Assembly (NCBI GenBank): GCA_003290165.1
Contig: QNQO01002085.1
Location: forward strand, 97,460-161,459
Reading direction: 5' to 3'
Length of the DNA: 64,000 bases
Source of the DNA: Berberis thunbergii
Taxonomy: Eukaryota > Streptophyta > Magnoliopsida > Ranunculales > Berberidaceae
Position 1 is the stretch's first letter. Every line of letters starts with the position of its first letter. Made by a program: the position numbers and the translations under genes. The notes beneath the pieces were generated by a model that was given only the letters and a program-made list of their open reading frames with translations, was not told the DNA's origin and searched no databases. Positions 20,001 through 31,749 of the stretch are shown here, piece by piece.

Positions 20001-23000
20001 ATTGATAAAAAATTATATTACGTAATTTTTGTTGATCAATATACAAAATACATTTGTACGCTAAAAAATAAAAATGAGGTCCACAACATTTTTCCAATCC
20101 ATTAGTTGAAAATTATTTCAATACAAAAAGCATCTCTTTATACATTGATGGTGGTGGTGAGTTTGCAGGCTTAAAACCTTATCTCCATAAACATGGGATT
20201 GAACACCTTATCTCATCCCCATACACACCTCAAAGAGTTGCCATGGTTGAACGACACAGACAAATTATAGAAACAGCAAAAACTCTTTTGCATCAAACCT
20301 ATCTCCCACCCACCTTTTGGTCCTATGCCTGTCAACATGCCACATATCTCAGTAATCGACTTCCAACTCCACACTTGCAAAACAAGTCTCCCTACCAACT
20401 ACTATTTAGAGAAACCCCTAACTACACTTCCATTCAAACCTTTGGTTGCCTATGTTATCCGTGGCTCAAGCCATATACAACAAATAAATTAGACCCAAAG
20501 TCAAAACCATGTGACTACGTTGGTTTCTCTCCAACATACCACAGCCATCAATGTTTTGACCCTCTTTCCTCAAAAAAATTTCTCTCGCGAGATGTGTTAT
20601 TCTTTGAAAATCGATTCCCATTTGGAAATGTTTTCTCTCATCTAAAAAATAAAAATTATTCAACCATTCAATGGGATGACATCCCCATTCCAAAATCCGC
20701 TTCCTTAGGCACACACTCTGATCCCTCTATCTCACTTGAAATACCTCAACCAATTTCTATAGACAATTCGGGGACTACTCACTCCACAAGGCACACTCGG
20801 AACCTCCAATCCACTTCTGTCAGGTCAGCAGACCCTGTGCAAGGTACTTCATCTCCACTGTCTCACGTACCTCATATTACTCAACTACCCTCAAACCCAC
20901 CTCATCCGCCCTTCCTGCAATATCAACGAAGACAGAGATCATACACGCTTATCCACTCCCACTCTTCCACCACCCCCGAACCTCAACATCAATCCCAAAC
21001 ATCAAACCTACCACTATCACCTCTCTCACCAACCCAACCCCAATCAACTCACCCAACTGCTTCACTTTCACCGCCTCAACCAGACTCGAGCCATCACAAA
21101 ACACTCACCCAAATCCCATCTTCACCACAACCTCCACCTCCTCCACACCGAGTTACCACCCGTTCTCAACTTAATATTTACAAACCAAAGAAAATCTTTG
21201 ATTACATGGCTACCATCTCTAGTCCTTTTACCCCCTCCACCTACAAACAAGCCCAAACAGATGAGAATTGGAGAGCTGCATTGCAATCCGAATTCGATGC
21301 ACTTATGAAGAATAAGAAATGGCACCTGGTACCATGGCGCAATCTCAAAATGTCATTGATTGTAGATGGTTATTCTGTATAAAGCGGAAACCTGATGGCT
21401 CGATCGATAGGTACAAGGCACGTTTAATTGCCAAAGGGTTTACTTAGAGGCCTGGTATTGACTTTCACTCCACTTTCAGTCCAGTCATTAAACCTACTAT
21501 TGTCAGACTTGTTCTATCATTGGCTGTTCAACACAATTGGGTCATGCACCAACTAGATGTCAATAATGCATTTCTTCAAGGGCACTTAGAAGAAGTCTTT
21601 ATGAGGCAACCTCCTGGCTTTGAGCATCCTGAACTGCCCAATCATGTATGTCGTTTACAGAAAGCAATATATGGGCTCAAGCAAGCACCTCGTGCTTGGT
21701 ACAATGAACTCAAGCAGTTTCTACTTTTTCTACTTTCACTCGGCTTTCACAAATCTCTGTCTGATACATCATTATTCATTCTTCACACGCTAGATCTTCT
21801 TTACATCCTAGTTTATGTGGATGATATAATAGTGACTGGAAACAACAAAAACCTCGTACACCAAGTTCTTCAGAAGCTATCAAGGATCTTGGTTGCCTTA
21901 CGTATTTTTTGGGTGTTGAAGTCTTACGTCAAGTAAATGGCCTTATTCTCTCACAAACAAAATATATCTAAGACATCTTGCAAGAGTGCAATATGCATGA
22001 AAACAAAGGTGTTATGACCACCATGAGTTCCAGTATGCCGCTCCACCTAAATGATGGATCATTACCCACAGATGCCACTAAATACCGTCGTGTTATTGGC
22101 AAACTTCAATACTGATCCTTCACAAGACCTGACATTAGTTTTGCAGTCAATAAGTTGTCTCAATTTATGCACGCTCCAACAATCTTACATTGGCAAGCCG
22201 TAAAAAGACTATTGCGCTACTTGAAGCAAACGGTGCACTTTGGCCTTCACATTACAAGAAACACGTCCAATGCCCGTCATATGTACTTCGATGCTGACTG
22301 GGCTGGGGATTTACATGATAGAACTTCTACATCTGGACATATCCTATTTCTTGGAAGCAATCCTATAAGTTAGTCCTCCAAAAAGCAACGAACTGTTGCT
22401 AGATCATCTACCGAAGCTGAATACAGGGCCGTTGCAAGTGCTCTAGTTGTGACAAATTGGGTACTGAATTTAATGCGTGAGCTTCATGTACCTATCCTCA
22501 CCACTCCAATCATTTACTGTGATACTGTTGGCGCCACTTATGTCACAATCCAGTCTTTCACAGTAAAATGAAGCATATTGCTGTAGACTTTCATTTTGTT
22601 CAAGACCAGGTACATAATAACCAAGTCAATGTCAAGCATGTTCATTCAGCGGATCAGATTGCTGACACTCTGACCAAACCTCTTCCCAAGTCAGCATTCC
22701 AGAATATTTTAACCAAGTTAGGAGTTGTGGACACATCCTCCAACTTGCCGAGGCGTATTAGTGATAAGTCAGTTGCAATCCCGTAACTACTCTTATCTTG
22801 ACCAAGTCTGCTGCCTACTTTGTAGCTTCTTTTAATTATTCAAACTTTGTTAAATAGATAGATCTCCTTATTTTCAGGAGATATAGGATACTCACTATTG
22901 ATACAAGGTGTATAAATTTCAATCCCTTAGTGAATACAAGACAGCATCATCTACAACACAAAGTCTGTTCATTGTTAGATAGCTTACAAAATTAATGACT

Positions 23001-24074
23001 TAATCAGATGTTCTCAATTTAATTTATTGCAATGGTTATGTACAAGCTTTGTTTCTTCTGCATCCAAGGTTTGTTGTTAAGTGCAAATGTGATTATTCTT
23101 TGAATTGTAACATAAGCTGGCTCTTTGTGATTTGTAGGAGAAAGCTCCATTTGAAGCCAAAGCTGCAAAAAGGAAGACTGATTATGAAAAGCTTATGTTA
23201 GCTTATAACAAGAAACAGGTCAACAGACTGCACCCACTGATTTTGCTCTATTAAATACTTCTTTTTAAGCTTTCTTACAATTGTCCTTGCTTCATTTACA
23301 GGACAGTATAGATGAAAATGTTGATGAGGACTCTGATAAGTCGAAGTCTGAGGTTAGTGAGGAAGATGAAAAAAGTGACGAAGTAAGTGCTAAGCTTTAC
23401 CTGCGTAATTTGCTTTAATTCTGTAAAACAGTGAATTCACATTGCACGTGATGGCACTCAAGACACTAATATAAGGAAAAAACATATAAAATAGGTTTCT
23501 GAGAAATCCCCTACCCTAATTTTTTTTTAACTACATGGTATGATGGCATGTTGCTCTTGTAAGATGAGAAGCTCTTCTCATTCTTCTATTCCGTTATATC
23601 CTATCCTGCTTATTTTAGTTGGAAAATGGTTTATCACTTTGTAATTGACGAGCATTCTAAATGGAATGCATCTTCCCACATTTTCAAGTTATAACTGGAT
23701 CCAATTTATCATTTAGTCATTTGTACTGTTTGGTTCTTTGCTTGCCATTTATGTCTGTCATGCCCCAGTTTACCCTGAGGCGTTTCCTGGTATAGAAACA
23801 CTTTGCAAAATTAGTGGATCGAATGATTTCTATGCTATCCTTCAAAATTTCTCATCTTTGTAACGAAAAACAATGGGCATGAGGATTCCATGAGGTGTTG
23901 CTGAACAATTGTCATTGATTTAAGCGTTTATAATTTTGACCTATGTTGCGCCCATTCTTTGCACTTTCCTTATATGTCATCTTCCATGTATAGCTCCTCT
24001 ATTTTTTGTTGTCAACATTAACGTTAAACCTTTGGCATCTGTAGGACGAAGAGGATGACGAAGATGATGACTGA
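17080..24074 (+). CDS. HMGB-type high-mobility-group chromatin protein
   Basis: Coding exons are 17080-17150, 17262-17393, 17518-17575, 17675-17719, 23138-23218, 23302-23382 and 24045-24074. All introns are GT-AG and the total is 498 bp, 165 aa. The start gives MKPAKGKG, as in plant HMGB1. A basic N-terminal region ([18 protein letters not shown]) is followed by one HMG box at about residues 53-123, with [33 protein letters not shown] and [13 protein letters not shown]. An acidic tail ends [13 protein letters not shown] proteins bind and bend linker DNA in nuclei as architectural chromatin factors. Intron 4 is about 5.4 kb because a Copia element sits in it in the same orientation. The tail is shorter than in some HMGB1 proteins. 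Product class is certain; orthology to HMGB1 versus HMGB2/3 is not resolved. Confidence 0.93.
18063..18291 (+). repeat. Copia 1, 5' LTR
   Basis: It runs from TATTAGCGATAAG to GGTCATTGTTA. It contains CTCCTTATTTTCAGGAGATATA, a short hairpin also present in the 3' LTR. The LTR end is followed by TGGTATCATTGTTA and then the primer site, as if the last bases and part of the primer site had been duplicated. Confidence 0.85.
18306..18317 (+). promoter_or_regulatory. Primer-binding site, initiator-Met tRNA type
   Basis: TGGTATCAGAGC follows the 5' LTR and is complementary to the 3' end of plant initiator-Met tRNA, the usual Copia primer. A partial copy, TGGTATCA, lies 14 bases upstream at 18292-18299, from a small tandem duplication of TGGTATCATTGTTA. 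Confidence 0.8.
18390..22720 (+). pseudogene. Copia 1 gag-pol, degenerate
   Basis: Gag starts at [10 protein letters not shown]. The zinc knuckle [14 protein letters not shown] (CX2CX4HX4C) lies near 19264-19306. The protease motif [14 protein letters not shown] lies near 19378, and the GAG-pre-integrase zinc region [15 protein letters not shown] near 19790-19905. An integrase C-terminal part is open from 20243 ([17 protein letters not shown]). The RT motifs are [26 protein letters not shown] and [10 protein letters not shown] (21490-21840). RNase H shows DADWAGD and [13 protein letters not shown] (22290-22440) and ends [14 protein letters not shown]. Stops and frameshifts occur in gag, the integrase core (about 20025-20240) and RT. 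Confidence 0.92.
22756..22977 (+). repeat. Copia 1, 3' LTR
   Basis: Matches the 5' LTR throughout, with substitutions, an 8-base deletion after GGAGATATA and a 4-base GATA expansion. It is followed by the GATAG target duplication and then HMGB intron sequence. Confidence 0.88.
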
Positions 24075-24808
24075 GGTCATATGCTTGTTGATGTGGGTAT
24101 TGTAGTCGGAGTACGAGTTAACTTTTGTGTGTTGTATGATAATACCATAGGTGGATATGCTGTCTTTTGAAATGTAAAAAGATGCAACTAAACTTCTGCC
24201 TTTACCTATTTATCTAAGCATATTTGCATCCATAACAGTTGAATATAACAAGCTTTACTGAACAAACAGTCGGATTAGAGTCGCATAGGAGTCTCAGAAT
24301 ACTTTGTTTGAAGTGGACCTTCTATGGTCTAGTGTTACCTTGTCGTAAAATATGATTTTGAGGAAAACCCATTCATGAAAAATGAGGTATCTAGTAGATG
24401 ATGATGAAAGCCTGTGAGAGTTCTGTCATGTGGAACAGTGATGAATCCTCGATTCCATTGTGAGACACTGTAAAATGCTTCGTTTGTAAGTTGGTAGCTG
24501 TTACATTCCATCCACAATACTCTTCAGCTGCTTTGGCTTTCAGCATCAAAGCAAATTTTAGATAGACGTGAACTAGTTACTCGTAGGTCACTTTTTGTAT
24601 TTAGTACTATTCGAATGTGAACCAGTTAGATTGCATCCATCAGCATTGGAATGTAGAATTTTTCCACGATGGAAACCAAGAATTTGTAATTCTCGTTTGC
24701 GTATCAACTCTAGTATGTAATTCTTTGGTTGAGAAGTTGGACCTGTGCCAAACTAAGATTCAGAGTCGAGCTTTAGAAACAAACAATAGTACTATGGATT
24801 GTTGGGAA
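24075..24808. other. HMGB 3' flank and short intergenic region
   Basis: The first 100-130 bases after the stop are T/G-rich and fit the HMGB 3' untranslated region (candidate polyadenylation context GAAATGTAAAAAG near 24170). The rest shows no coding frame of recognisable content. Confidence 0.45.
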
Positions 24809-25810
24809 TGTAAGACGTTCTAATCAAATAAAAAAGATGATATTGCCAAACATAATCTTCAATCAAATATGCATTCCACTCCAATTAAATATTCAATCTC
24901 TCCGTGCATGGCAACAACAACATGACAGCATATTGACTCAATCAAAGCTTTTCCTGTTTTGGGTTGTTGTAAATGCTGTAAAAAATTCAAATTAAAAGAT
25001 AGGAACGAAGGTATTAGTTGTTCTTGAGTTGAGTCGCGTATTAGGTCACTTTCTTTAAGACGTTTCGCAGCTCTACCCAAAAGTGTGCAAGCAGTCTTGT
25101 AGCCCCGTTGTCCCCATGATAAAACAATCCATAATCTTATCTGTCTCGTTCAAACAAATGCACTGTTGATGAACGGAATACTATCCACCCTTAATCTCTT
25201 GTTTGCTCGGAATCACCAATACAATGTATATAAATCAACAACAAGAAAAACTCTTCTTTGATTGAAATACTTGACGAAAAACTGATTGCAAAAAGAAAAT
25301 GTTTTGTTCTCTCTGATTGCAAAAGAAAAACTCTTGTTTGCAAAAATGCTTTGTTTTTCTCTTCTTGTGTTTTTAAACTCTGAGTTTGTATTATATTTAT
25401 AGGGAGAAAACCGTACTGTTGAAATACAAAAAACAGGGTAGATACATTGACAAAAATCGCGTGGAGAACGCAATTCAAAAACACGGAGAAAAAATCCCGC
25501 AACTCAATGGCAAACGTGTGAGTCTATCTCTCCCCTCCTCACAAAAGTGTGGTACCCCCTAGGGGTCCAAGCCCAAGTCCAAACAATCTTCTTATAAATT
25601 CTTCCACAATAAGTTGTATAGAAGATTTGAGACTAAAATTAAAGAGAGATCCAGAGATCAAAATCAGGTACACACTCATTTTCTTTTATTTTAAAAAGTC
25701 ATATTTCCAACATGGGTTTTGGGAGGAAATCTCTCAATATGATTGTAATACATCACTATATAAACAAACATAAATCACCATTGTTGTATGTGTGGATTTA
25801 CCCATTTACA
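24809..25810 (+). repeat. Copia 2, 5' LTR
   Basis: About 1.0 kb long. The first 130 bases (AAAGATGATATTGCC, CATGGCAACAA, GACAGCATATTGACTC) recur at 30990-31110 after the polypurine tract. A TATATAAA box lies at 25227-25234, a plausible promoter of the element. Confidence 0.8.
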
Positions 25811-28800
25811 AGCTTTCCTCTTGGTATCAAAGCATTTACCAAAAAAAAGAATTTTTTTCTCTTCCACCGTGGCTTCAAACAACAGTCCCATTGCACCAAA
25901 ATACCCATATCCATACACACTCAACATTGGAAAATTGGTATCTTTCAAATTGACCCAATCAAACTTCCTATCCATCAAATTGACAATCAAACTTCCAGAC
26001 ATGGAAAACCCAAGCAATGGGTCTGGTCGAAAGCCAAGATATGCTTGGCTTCGTCAATGGGGAAATATTTATGCCTGAGCCAATGATCATTGTTTCCAAT
26101 GTTGACGGGAAACAAGAAATTGTTAATCCAGATTATATAGCTTGAAAAACAAAAATCTAGCCGTTGCTTCGATGGTTGGATTACAGATACACTCTCTGAA
26201 GAAATAATCAGATTACACTGCATCTGAAGTATGGAATGCCATTGAGGTTCATTTGCACAAGAATCTCGGGAATGAGAGTATTTTTTCAACAACAATTGCA
26301 ATTTCACCAAAAATGTATGTTGAGTTTGGATGAATACATATGTATCTAAAGGCTATTGTGATGATTTAGTTGCCATTGGCAAGCCTCTCAGTAATTGCAA
26401 CAAAGTTTGTGGTCTTTTACGTGATTTGGGACAAGGATATGAATCCTTTGTCACAACTATGTTGAAGCCTCCAACTCCATCTTACTGTGATATTGTTCCA
26501 TTACTCCAAAGTCATGAATGATGCGTAACTTATACAATAAAAAAAGTTATGGAACCAATCAAAATGTTACCTTCACTGCACAAAGATTCTATGGACGAGG
26601 CCCTAATAGACAATATCAAAGGGGAAGAAGAAACTTCAGTTCAAGGGGGCATGTATTCACTCAAACAAGTCATAATGGCTATCGCAACCGTCGGTCAAAT
26701 AATTCACAAGTTCCATGCTCCAATGCCACATCTGCCACTTGCATGCAAGAAAATGAGAAAACCATGATTTGTCAAATATGCGGCAAGCCCAATCATTCAT
26801 CTCTCAGATGTTTTAACCGTTTCAATCAGGCCTATAAGCCAGATGATATGCCTCAAGCTCTTGCTACAATGTCTCTTTCTTATGCAAAAGACCCTCATGG
26901 TGCTTCTGCTCATATGCAGATTCTGGTAATCATCATACTATTGCTCCTTATTTTGGACTAAAAAAATTATTGTTGGTGATGGTGATGCATTAGATATAAC
27001 ATGTGGGTAGTAAGCATATTAAATCTTGAGACACAAATCTAGAACTTAAAAATGTTGTTGTGGTTCCAAAAATTAAGAAAAATCTTATCTCTGTTAGTCA
27101 AATGACTAATGATTACCTATATGCTTTTGAATTTTCTCGTGATGGATTTGTGATAAGAAGCAGAGTCACAAGTGAGTGATAACTTCTGGACAGTGCTCTG
27201 GTGATCTCTATACTCTCCAATGAACTGAGAAACATTTATTTTTTTCCACCAGATTTCGTACAACGAGTGATGATATTTGGCATCGGCAATTGGGGCATCT
27301 TCAAATTTCCGTAATAAATCATCTTCAGAAGAATAAGCTAATTAGTAGCAACCTATCAATAAAGGTATTGTTTGCAACAGTTGACAAATGGCTAAATCTT
27401 GTAGGCAGCCATTTTTGTCTTCAACTTAGTTATGTGAATAACTTTTTGGAAAAATCCATTGTGGTTTATGGGGACTAGCTTTTGTTTTATCTTTCAAAAT
27501 TTTCGGTATTATGTTATCGTCATGGATGAATACACTCACTATACATGGTTATTCCCCTTGAAATTCAAGTATGATTTTTTAGAGTGTTTCAAGCATTTTC
27601 ATAAATATGTTGAGACACAATTTGATAAGAAAATCATAATATTTCAATCAGATGGTGGAGGAAAACTTTCGAGCAACCCTTTTGACGCTTATTTACAAGA
27701 ACTTCACATGTTTCATCAGTTATCATGCCCCAATACATCGGAACAAAATGGACGTGCTCCGAAATATTACTGAACGCGACCTTACTATGATGTTTAATGG
27801 TTTGGTACTTCGCTGGTTTTGGGTTGAAATTTTTTCTTTTGTTGTTTGACTTATTAATCGTTTACCATCCCGAGTATTACAAATGCAATCTTCTTTTGAA
27901 AAACTATATGGGTGTACTCCATACTATAGTTCATTGCAAGTGTTTGGTTGTCGGTATTTTCCTTATGAGAATATGCTAAAACAAAGTTTGATTACAGGTC
28001 CTTGCCGTGTGTTTTTCTCGAATATTCTCATCAATACAAAGGATACCGCTGTCTATATCCATCAACAAATCGGGTCTACATCTATTGGCATGTTGTCTTC
28101 GATGAAACAATGTTTCCGTTTCGCTCACCCGATTATTTATTTACCAATGTGAATAATGAAAGTTTCACAACTACTGGTTGGTTTTCTGATCATGAAGGAA
28201 CTGATATGCAATTGAAAATTTCATATGTTCAATGCTCGTCTCCTTCATTTCATGTTCCTGTTCAAGATGAAAAAGATTCACCATGTGATGGATACACTAA
28301 TATTTCACCAGCTGGAGGAAATAATCAAGTTGATTCTTTTGAGCTGACTACTACTCATAAAGAGCCCCACAACTGCTCTAGGCAATGTATAAGTTGATCC
28401 ATCAGGTCCATCCCATGACTAATGAATCCCATAGCCATAACATAACCCCATCAGAAGCTACAACTCTTATCCATGATACCACGCCTTTACCACCAACACC
28501 AACTTCATCCTTATGTTTCCATTGAACAAATACCATCTGGAACCTTTCCATCTAATGAACTCCCACCACCATCCAATGTCATACCTAGTCATCCAATGGT
28601 CACTAGGATGAAGGAAGGTATTATTAACCCAGTCCTAAATACTTATATATTGCCTCGGTTGTCTCAAGTGAACCAAAATCAATCAAAATAGCTTTTTGAA
28701 ACACCCTGGATGGTATCATGTTATGCAAGAAGAAATTCTTGTGTTGCGTCAAATTGATACGTGGGAATTAGTGCCTCGCTCCTTAGATATGAATGTTGTG

Positions 28801-29456
28801 GGTTGTCAATGGGTCTTTAAGACCAAACTACACGCTGATGGCTCACTAGATTAGCTGAAAGCACGACTTGTTGTAAAGGGGTTTGCTCAAGTTCCTGGAA
28901 TTGACTTTTCAGAAACATTCTCACCAGTTATTAAACCAACCACTATTCGAACATATCTTACTTTTGCCTTATCATTAAAATGGGACATTTGATAATTAAA
29001 TGTCTGCAATGTCTTCCTTCATGGTCTTATTACATAATCGGTTTTTATGACCCAACCACCTGGGTTCAAAGATGATTCAAAACCTAATCATACTTGTCGC
29101 TTAAAACACACATTATATGGCTTATGCCAAGCCCCACGAGTATGTTTTGATTGTTTTAGCAATTTTCTACTCTTTGTGGGATTTTATTGTAGCATGGCAC
29201 ATCCATCACTGTTTATTAGTAATAATGCTCGTGGAACCCTTCTTCTCCTCCTAAATGTTGATGACATAATTTTGACCAATGATAATCAAAACCTTCTTGA
29301 TTAGTTCATTGAAAGGCTAGGGAAAGAGTTCGCAATGAAAGACCTTAGATTTCTCCGTTAATTTATGGGCATTTAAGTTCATAAGTTTGATAGTCGCTTA
29401 GTTCTTAATCAAGCAAAGTATGCATCAGATATCCTTGAAAGTTCTCAAATGCAAGA

Positions 29457-29966
29457 TTGCAATCACCAACAATTGCACACAAGTACCACAAGGATCCAAT
29501 CAATTAAATAGAGCAACTAGCAATGAAAGAAATTAGAGAAAATTAAGAACATACCACAAGAGACACAAGGTTTACGTGGTTCAGCAATTGCCTACGTCCA
29601 CAGTGAGGTGATTCCACTATATTCAAGAACAAGGTACAAGAAGATGACAATTCTCACACAATCTCTCAACAAGAGATGAAACAATTCAAGGAATTATCTT
29701 TCTCTACTCCCTGTGCATCACAGTTTTTCTACGTGCAATCATCATAATAAAAACACCTATAGTTCCTAGTATATATAGGGACAACAGTTTTCTGTTTGGC
29801 AGCAGTTTCCTGTTTCACAGTAGTTTCCTGTTTCACAACAGTTTCCTGTTTCCTAGAATTTATTTCTTGTTCAAAAAAGAATTTCCAGAAGTCCAAACAG
29901 TTTCCTGTTTCAAATAGGAGTCCAAACACTTTCCTGTTTCAAACATGTTTCCTATTTCACAACACC
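29457..29966. mobile_element. LTR-like insertion in Copia 2 with a short tandem array
   Basis: The RT/RNase H reading of Copia 2 breaks after MQDC and resumes at TTFSNPQWYRNIVGSLQYL. The 0.5 kb between contains GGTTCAGCAATTGCCTACG and CACAGTGAGGTGATTCC, words typical of plant LTRs, an ATATATAGGG box near 29770, and an array of CAGTTTCCTGTTT units at 29785-29950. It is probably a solo LTR or an LTR fragment. Exact ends and a target duplication could not be fixed. Confidence 0.6.
29785..29955. repeat. Tandem array of TTTCCTGTTTCACAACAG-like units
   Basis: Units of about 15-20 bases containing TTTCCTGTTT repeat at least seven times, with variants CACAG, CACAAC and AAAC between them. On both strands it yields Val-Ser-Cys-Phe- or Lys-Gln-Glu-Thr-rich open frames, which are artefacts of the repeat. 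Confidence 0.75.
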
Positions 29967-30542
29967 ACTTTCTCTAATCCACAATGGTATCGCAACATCG
30001 TTGGAAGCTTACAATACTTGACTTTCACTCGCCAAGATCAATCCTACGGTGTTATGTGTGCCAATTTATGCAAAATCCAACTAACTTTCACTATTATCAG
30101 TTGGTCAAACATATTTTTAGTATGTGAACGAAACTATCATATATGGGTTAAGACTATAATCAAATAATCCTCTAGATCTCTATGGATTTTCCGATGCCAA
30201 TTGGGCAGGTTGTTCAACTACGCAGCGTTCCACAACAAGCTTTTGCATTTTTATAAGAAATAATTGTTTGTCATGGAGCTCTAAGAAACAACATATTATT
30301 GCTAGGTCCTCAACGAAAGTTGAATAACTAGCCCTTGCTTTAGCAACAACTGAAATTACTTGGATATCCTTCATTTTGTGTGACATTGGTTTGTATATAC
30401 CTATGTCACCTACTCTCTTTTGTGATAATATCCCAGCCTTGCATTTGACCGCTAATCCTATCTTCACTGCAAGGATAAACTCATAGAAATAAATTATCAT
30501 TATGTTCGGGAGAAAGATGCTTTCAGTTCATTGATCACGCGA

Positions 30543-30851
30543 CACTACACTAAATTTGCATTTTTGTAACAACTCCCAAAACAGTAACACTTTTGAGCTA
30601 TAACTATCTACAAAGCAATTTTACACATTTTCATAAACAAAGTGATACAATAACTGTATCATCATGAATAATATGGTCCTACAAGTGATACTATTCATGG
30701 TGATCCAATTTATTGTATCACTTTTTTTGTGTAACTATTTTCATTTTTTTGACTAAATGTAATTTTGACTTGAAATTGTTTGGTGGATTGTAACAGTTCA
30801 AAAGTGTTACTGTTTTGGAAGTTGTTACAAATATGTCAATTTGGTGTAATG
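30543..30851. mobile_element. CACTA MITE, copy 1, inside the Copia 2 RNase H region
   Basis: It starts CACTACACTAAATTTGCATT and ends AATTTGGTGTAATG, mutated from TAGTG. Subterminal GTAACAACTCCCAAAACAGT and its complement follow, and a central stem ACTATTCATGGTGAT can pair with its inverted copy. Flanks are CGA and CAA, a 3-bp duplication with one change. Removing it restores continuity of the Copia frame. A second copy in opposite orientation is at 59861-60172. Confidence 0.83.
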
Positions 30852-30976
30852 CAATTTGTCTCCTTCAAGAATCAAGTTGTTGATATACTCACCAAGCCGC
30901 TCTTACGATATCAATTTATTGACCTTCGTACCAAACTTGGCCTGTGGGATTTCCCTCGGCTTTGTTTGAGGGGGCG

Positions 30977-31115
30977 TATAAGAGATTCTCATCAAATCAA
31001 AGAAGATGATATTGCCCAAACATAATCGTCAATCAAAGATGCATTACATCTTCAATCAAATATTCAATATCTCCCTGCATGGCAACAATATATGACAACA
31101 TATTGACTCCCAATC
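30977..31115 (+). repeat. Copia 2, truncated 3' LTR
   Basis: It begins TATAAGAGATTCTCATCAAA just after the purine tract GAGGGGGCG and matches the first 140 bases of the 5' LTR. The remaining 860 or so bases are missing. Confidence 0.75.
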
Positions 31116-31749
31116 AGAGATTCTCTATTATCCTTCGACATGCAATCCTGGTCATTATGTCATGCTTTCCGCAATTCCTAAATAGGTCACTAAATTACCA
31201 AATATGAAAATAAATTATGGACCATCTACTTTATTGTCAATATACAAAAATTCTAAAATGTTATCAACCTATAAAGTTAGGATACCAAAAACAATTAAGA
31301 GATAACCCTCACTAAATTGAGTATTATTAAACTCCAAAAACTTGTATAAAATTAAATTTACATGAAAGTTGTCAACAATTCAGGAACTTAATTAATCTAG
31401 ACCATCTAATCAACCCGACTATTTCATGGGTCTTTATTGAATTATCCAATGGCCCAGCCCAACTCAACTATAGTAAAATATTGAGGTCCAAATCCAGCCC
31501 ACCACTAGAGGGCAATAGCGAAATTCCAAATATTGGAAAATGATTTAAAAAAATGTAATAAGATTTTGACTAGTAAGACAAATATACCCTTTTAATTTTC
31601 ATATACTACTCGTTGAGAAGTGCAATGGTTTTGAATCATGTGAGAGTGCGAATCTCGAATCTCTTATATGTTAAATTTGTAAATTTGGATAGGTTTTGTT
31701 CTCTATAAACTTGATCAAAAATTCTAGGAAGCGAGGGAAGGAGCGAGGA
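31116..31749. other. Short AT-rich spacer, no gene seen
   Basis: Unique-looking AT-rich sequence between the cut-off Copia LTR and the hAT at 31750. No coding frame of interest was found. The final bases AGCGAGGA are the hAT target duplication. Confidence 0.5.

Larger units (their letters stand above)
18063..22977 (+). mobile_element. Copia LTR retrotransposon inserted in HMGB intron 4
   Basis: Two LTRs of about 225 bp (18063-18291 and 22756-22977) frame a gag-protease-integrase-RT-RNase H region in Copia order. The pentamer GATAG flanks the whole element (18058-18062 and 22978-22982). The LTRs start TATTAG and end CATTGTTA rather than the usual TG..CA. By eye they differ at about 20 positions plus small indels, so insertion is not recent. 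The coding region is full of stops and frameshifts, so the copy is dead. Splicing of the host gene must remove it with the intron. Confidence 0.92.
26330..30970 (+). pseudogene. Copia 2 gag-pol, degenerate
   Basis: Gag ends in the zinc knuckle CQICGKPNHSSLRC near 26770. The integrase core is seen as DEYTHYTWLFPLK and then QSDGGGKLSSNPF (27520-27690). The integrase C-terminal region at 27880-28150 contains EKLYGCTPYYSSLQVFGC. The RT part runs [51 protein letters not shown] and LNVDDIILTND (28805-29285). RNase H reads FSDANWAGCSTTQRS and IARSSTKVE (30185-30330), and after the MITE it resumes at VVDILTKPLLRYQFIDLRTK. Many stops and frameshifts are present; no intact protein is possible. Confidence 0.88.
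24809..31115 (+). mobile_element. Second Copia retrotransposon, degenerate and with truncated 3' LTR
   Basis: The 5' LTR (24809-25810) starts TGTAAGACG and ends CATTTACA, so the ends form a TGTAA/TTACA inverted pair. A primer site TGGTATCAAAGCA follows at 25822. A polypurine tract TGAGGGGGCG precedes the 3' LTR, of which only about 140 bases remain (30977-31115). Gag, integrase, RT and RNase H remnants lie between, in Copia order. Two later insertions interrupt it: an LTR-like block at about 29457-29966 and a CACTA MITE at 30543-30851. The right boundary is approximate because the LTR is cut off. Confidence 0.85.

Noticed and set aside
29796..30167. 123-codon + strand open frame
   Set aside because: Its first part is the TTTCCTGTTT array and only the later part is Copia RNase H text; annotated as part of the dead element instead.
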